From: Candidatus Kuenenia hertensis
GTDB taxonomy: Bacteria; Planctomycetota; Brocadiia; Brocadiales; Brocadiaceae
NCBI GenBank assembly: GCA_021646465.1
Contig: SOET01000023.1
Location: 1 to 64,000 of the forward strand
Direction of reading: 5' to 3'
Length of the DNA: 64,000 bases
In this document: positions 61,691 to 64,000 of the stretch, piece after piece
Position numbering within the stretch: the stretch's first letter is position 1
Layout of the letters: every line of letters begins with the position of its first letter
The notes under the pieces: generated by a model
What the model saw: only the letters and a program-made list of their open reading frames with translations
Database searches by the model: none
Told to the model about the DNA's origin: nothing
Position numbers and translations under genes: made by a program

Positions 61691-63862
61691 ATGTTAATTC
61701 GATGTAATATCATTTTTGTTTTACTATTTACAACCACATTTGACTCATACTCTATTTTTGGAAATCCCTACGCAAATAACGTATCTCAGCAATCTTTATT
61801 AAAAATGAAAACAAACAAACCAAACCGTTTAATAAATGAAAAAAGCCCTTACCTGCAACAGCATGCTTATAACCCGGTAGATTGGTATCCCTGGGGAGAA
61901 GAAGCATTCAAAAAGGCGAAAGCTGAAAATAAGGTAATTTTTCTTTCTATTGGTTATTCCACCTGCCACTGGTGCCATGTAATGGAGGAAGAATCTTTTG
62001 AAGATGAGGAAGTTGCAAAATTATTAAATGAATTTTTCGTTGCCGTAAAGGTTGACAGAGAAGAACGCCCTGATATTGATAATGTTTATATGACCGTTTG
62101 CCAGGCAATGACCGGCAGTGGAGGCTGGCCTCTTACTCTCTTTCTTACACCGGAGGGGAAACCTTTTTACGCTGGCACCTATTTCCCTAAAACAGAGCGG
62201 TTCGGTAACCCCGGTTTAATCGCTGTCTTGACGCAAATTGCCAACTTATGGAAAACAAACAAAGAAAGTGTTCTTGCTTCCAGTTCGCAGGTTACAAAGC
62301 TCTTAAATATTGAAGTATCTTCCGAAAGTGAGGAAACATTAGATATTCGTACATTGAAAACGGCCTATGAACAATTAAGGGACCGTTTTGATTCTATTTA
62401 CGGTGGGTTCGGGTCGTCACCAAAATTCCCCACACCACATAATTTTAGTTTTCTTCTCAGATGGTGGAAACGCAACAACGCTGCATTTGCCCTTGAAATG
62501 GTCGAGAAATCTCTTGAATTAATGGCAAGAGGAGGCATTCATGATCATTTAGGAGGAGGATTTCATCGATATTCCACCGATGAATACTGGTTAGTCCCTC
62601 ATTTTGAAAAAATGCTGTATGACCAGGCATTGCTTGCCATTGCGTATATTGAAACTTACCAGGCAACTAAGAAAGAAAATTATGCAACAGTGGCAGAAGA
62701 TATTTTTGATTATGTATTGCGCGACATGACGTCGCCTGAAGGCGGATTCTATTCCGCCGAAGATGCCGACAGTGAAGGAGTCGAGGGAAAATATTACGTA
62801 TGGACGCCGGAAGAAATTAAAAAAGTCCTTGGAGAAAAGGATGGAAACATTTTTTGTGATTTTTATGACGTGTCGGACGTTGGCAATTTTGAAGACAAAA
62901 ACATATTGCATGCAGACAAACCACTGTCAGTTGCGGCAAAACTGGAAAATTTAGAACCGGACGCCCTTGAGAAACTGCTCAGTACCTGCCGGAAAAAATT
63001 ACTTTCAATACGCGAAAAACGTATTAAACCTCATAAAGACAAGAAGATTATTACCTCATGGAACGGCCTTATGATTTCCGCCTTATCCAAAGGTGCACAG
63101 GCCATGAATGAACCGAAATACGCAGAAGCGGCATCATGCGCCGCTGACTTTATACTGGATACACTCTACCAGGAAAATACAATATTATTAAGGCGTTTTT
63201 GCGAGGGTGAAGCCGCAATTCCAGGATTTCTCGACGATTACGCTTTTTTTGTAAACGGATTGATTGATCTTTATGAGACAACCTTTGAGGAAAAATATCT
63301 TAAGGCGGCCTTGCAGGTTAATGAACAAATGATTAACAATTTTTCAGACGAAAATGATGGAGGATTTTTCTTTAGCGGCAAAACCAATGAAAAACTCATC
63401 ACACAAACAAAAGAAATTTATGATGGCGCAACACCCTCAGGAAATTCTGTCGCATTGTTAAACTTATTGCGAATAGGACGTATTACCGGTAATTCATTTT
63501 ATGAAACATTAGCAAACAACCTTATAAAGGCCTTTTCCCATACCATCAGTCAGTATCCTTCCGGATATACCCAATTCATGTGCGCCCTTGATTTTGCCTT
63601 GGGCCCCTCGAAAGAAATTATTATAGCGGGAGAACGTGAGAACAAAGACACCAAAAACATTCTCAGAGAAATTCAGATCCGTTTCCTGCCAAATAAAGTG
63701 CTGCTCTTACATCCTTCAGACGGCACATATATTGAAGAAATAGCTCCATATACTAAAGAACAAAATCCTATTGAAGGCAAAACAACCGTCTACGTTTGCG
63801 AGAATTATGCCTGTAAAAAGCCTGCACATGACAAAAAAACAATCATACAACTCCTGGAATAA
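61691..63862 (+). CDS. DUF255 / YyaL-type thioredoxin-domain protein
   Basis: About 723 residues. The family core starts [20 protein letters not shown], then [20 protein letters not shown], a thioredoxin-like site [14 protein letters not shown] (CHWC), [12 protein letters not shown] and [16 protein letters not shown] large alpha/alpha barrel (about 270-700) resembles N-acylglucosamine epimerase folds: [42 protein letters not shown]. Function is not settled. From ATG 61691 the start has a signal-peptide-like stretch ([20 protein letters not shown]); starting at Met 61805 would give the usual cytoplasmic form. Neither has a good RBS. Confidence 0.85.
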   Translation: MLIRCNIIFVLLFTTTFDSYSIFGNPYANNVSQQSLLKMKTNKPNRLINEKSPYLQQHAYNPVDWYPWGEEAFKKAKAENKVIFLSIGYSTCHWCHVMEEESFEDEEVAKLLNEFFVAVKVDREERPDIDNVYMTVCQAMTGSGGWPLTLFLTPEGKPFYAGTYFPKTERFGNPGLIAVLTQIANLWKTNKESVLASSSQVTKLLNIEVSSESEETLDIRTLKTAYEQLRDRFDSIYGGFGSSPKFPTPHNFSFLLRWWKRNNAAFALEMVEKSLELMARGGIHDHLGGGFHRYSTDEYWLVPHFEKMLYDQALLAIAYIETYQATKKENYATVAEDIFDYVLRDMTSPEGGFYSAEDADSEGVEGKYYVWTPEEIKKVLGEKDGNIFCDFYDVSDVGNFEDKNILHADKPLSVAAKLENLEPDALEKLLSTCRKKLLSIREKRIKPHKDKKIITSWNGLMISALSKGAQAMNEPKYAEAASCAADFILDTLYQENTILLRRFCEGEAAIPGFLDDYAFFVNGLIDLYETTFEEKYLKAALQVNEQMINNFSDENDGGFFFSGKTNEKLITQTKEIYDGATPSGNSVALLNLLRIGRITGNSFYETLANNLIKAFSHTISQYPSGYTQFMCALDFALGPSKEIIIAGERENKDTKNILREIQIRFLPNKVLLLHPSDGTYIEEIAPYTKEQNPIEGKTTVYVCENYACKKPAHDKKTIIQLLE

Positions 63863-63907
63863 CAACACATATTGTTCATGATTACCCTGCTTCTGAATTC
63901 AGCATGT

Positions 63908-64000
63908 TTACTCTCCCTTATGCACAGGAGGATGCATACTGGTTTCCCGCCGCTCATTGGAAAAAATAGGAGGCTTGGTTTCAATAGCACCTGTAGCCGG
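63908..64000 (-). CDS. C-terminus of a gene running off the window
   Basis: The minus strand is open from the window edge to a stop at 63908, giving 30 residues ending PPIFSNERRETSMHPPVHKGE. It has normal protein-like composition and no overlap with the DUF255 gene, whose stop is 46 bases away, in a tail-to-tail arrangement. Too short to assign. Confidence 0.45.
   Translation of the reverse strand, partial: PATGAIETKPPIFSNERRETSMHPPVHKGE

Overview
The window reads as a chromosome segment of a low-GC, respiring, Gram-negative-type bacterium with TonB-dependent receptors, lipoproteins, multiheme c-type cytochromes and many two-component and c-di-GMP proteins. FG-GAP/ASPIC and choice-of-anchor V secreted proteins, a nitrate/nitrite (NIT) sensing receptor and a five-heme cytochrome fit an anammox-type planctomycete (Brocadiales, Kuenenia/Brocadia-like). 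This placement is inferred from gene style; no rRNA gene is present.

Layout. 1-12070 (minus strand): a type III-A CRISPR locus. A short array (six 36-bp repeats plus a fragment, 99-594) lies at the downstream end. Above it come a CARF plus PD-(D/E)XK nuclease (Card1/Can2 type), a HepT / fused double nucleotidyltransferase / HEPN cassette, csm5, csm3, csm2, cas10, a CARF ring-nuclease-type protein and cas6. Much of the interference module is broken: cas6 keeps only its N-terminal half, csm3 has an in-frame TAG, csm4 is reduced to a possible start remnant beside a palindromic element, and csm5 has a frameshift before its last conserved motif. cas10, csm2 and the accessory CARF and HEPN/MNT genes look intact. 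12353-13943: tRNA-Val and tsaB. 13945-18793: two tandem copies of a two-gene secreted-protein cassette (FG-GAP/ASPIC protein plus choice-of-anchor V/Ig protein), one copy frameshifted. 18823-20326: a small membrane protein and rfbB. 20391-28857: a complete F-type ATP synthase operon with two different c subunits and a PhoU-like gene at its head. 28977-31033: hemL and, divergently, purN. 31067-32477: a secreted protein and a matrixin-like protease.

32785-42581 (plus strand) is a sensory and uptake cluster: TonB receptor, two periplasmic binding proteins, a frameshifted hybrid histidine kinase, a REC-GGDEF diguanylate cyclase and a second TonB receptor. 42603-48906 (minus strand) holds an envelope redox group (membrane protein, FMN-binding/ApbE fusion, lipoprotein, five-heme cytochrome), an HD-GYP phosphodiesterase and a DUF2325 gene behind a Fur-like box. 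49545-61328 (minus strand) is a Wsp-like chemosensory operon: CheW, CheR-TPR, NIT-domain receptor, CheW, HD-GYP, CheA-REC, CheB and two REC-GGDEF proteins, with no flagellar genes. It should turn a nitrate/nitrite-type signal into c-di-GMP changes, with both synthesis and breakdown enzymes in one operon. 61691-63862 is a DUF255/YyaL-type thioredoxin-domain protein, and the window ends inside another minus-strand gene.

Non-coding DNA is full of small palindromic, MITE-like repeats, some nested inside one another, one sitting where csm4 should be and one embedded in the old end of the CRISPR array. Four genes (csm3, csm5, the second FG-GAP gene, the hybrid kinase) carry a single stop or frameshift. 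These may be true decay or sequence errors; the cas6 and csm4 losses are too large to be errors of that kind.
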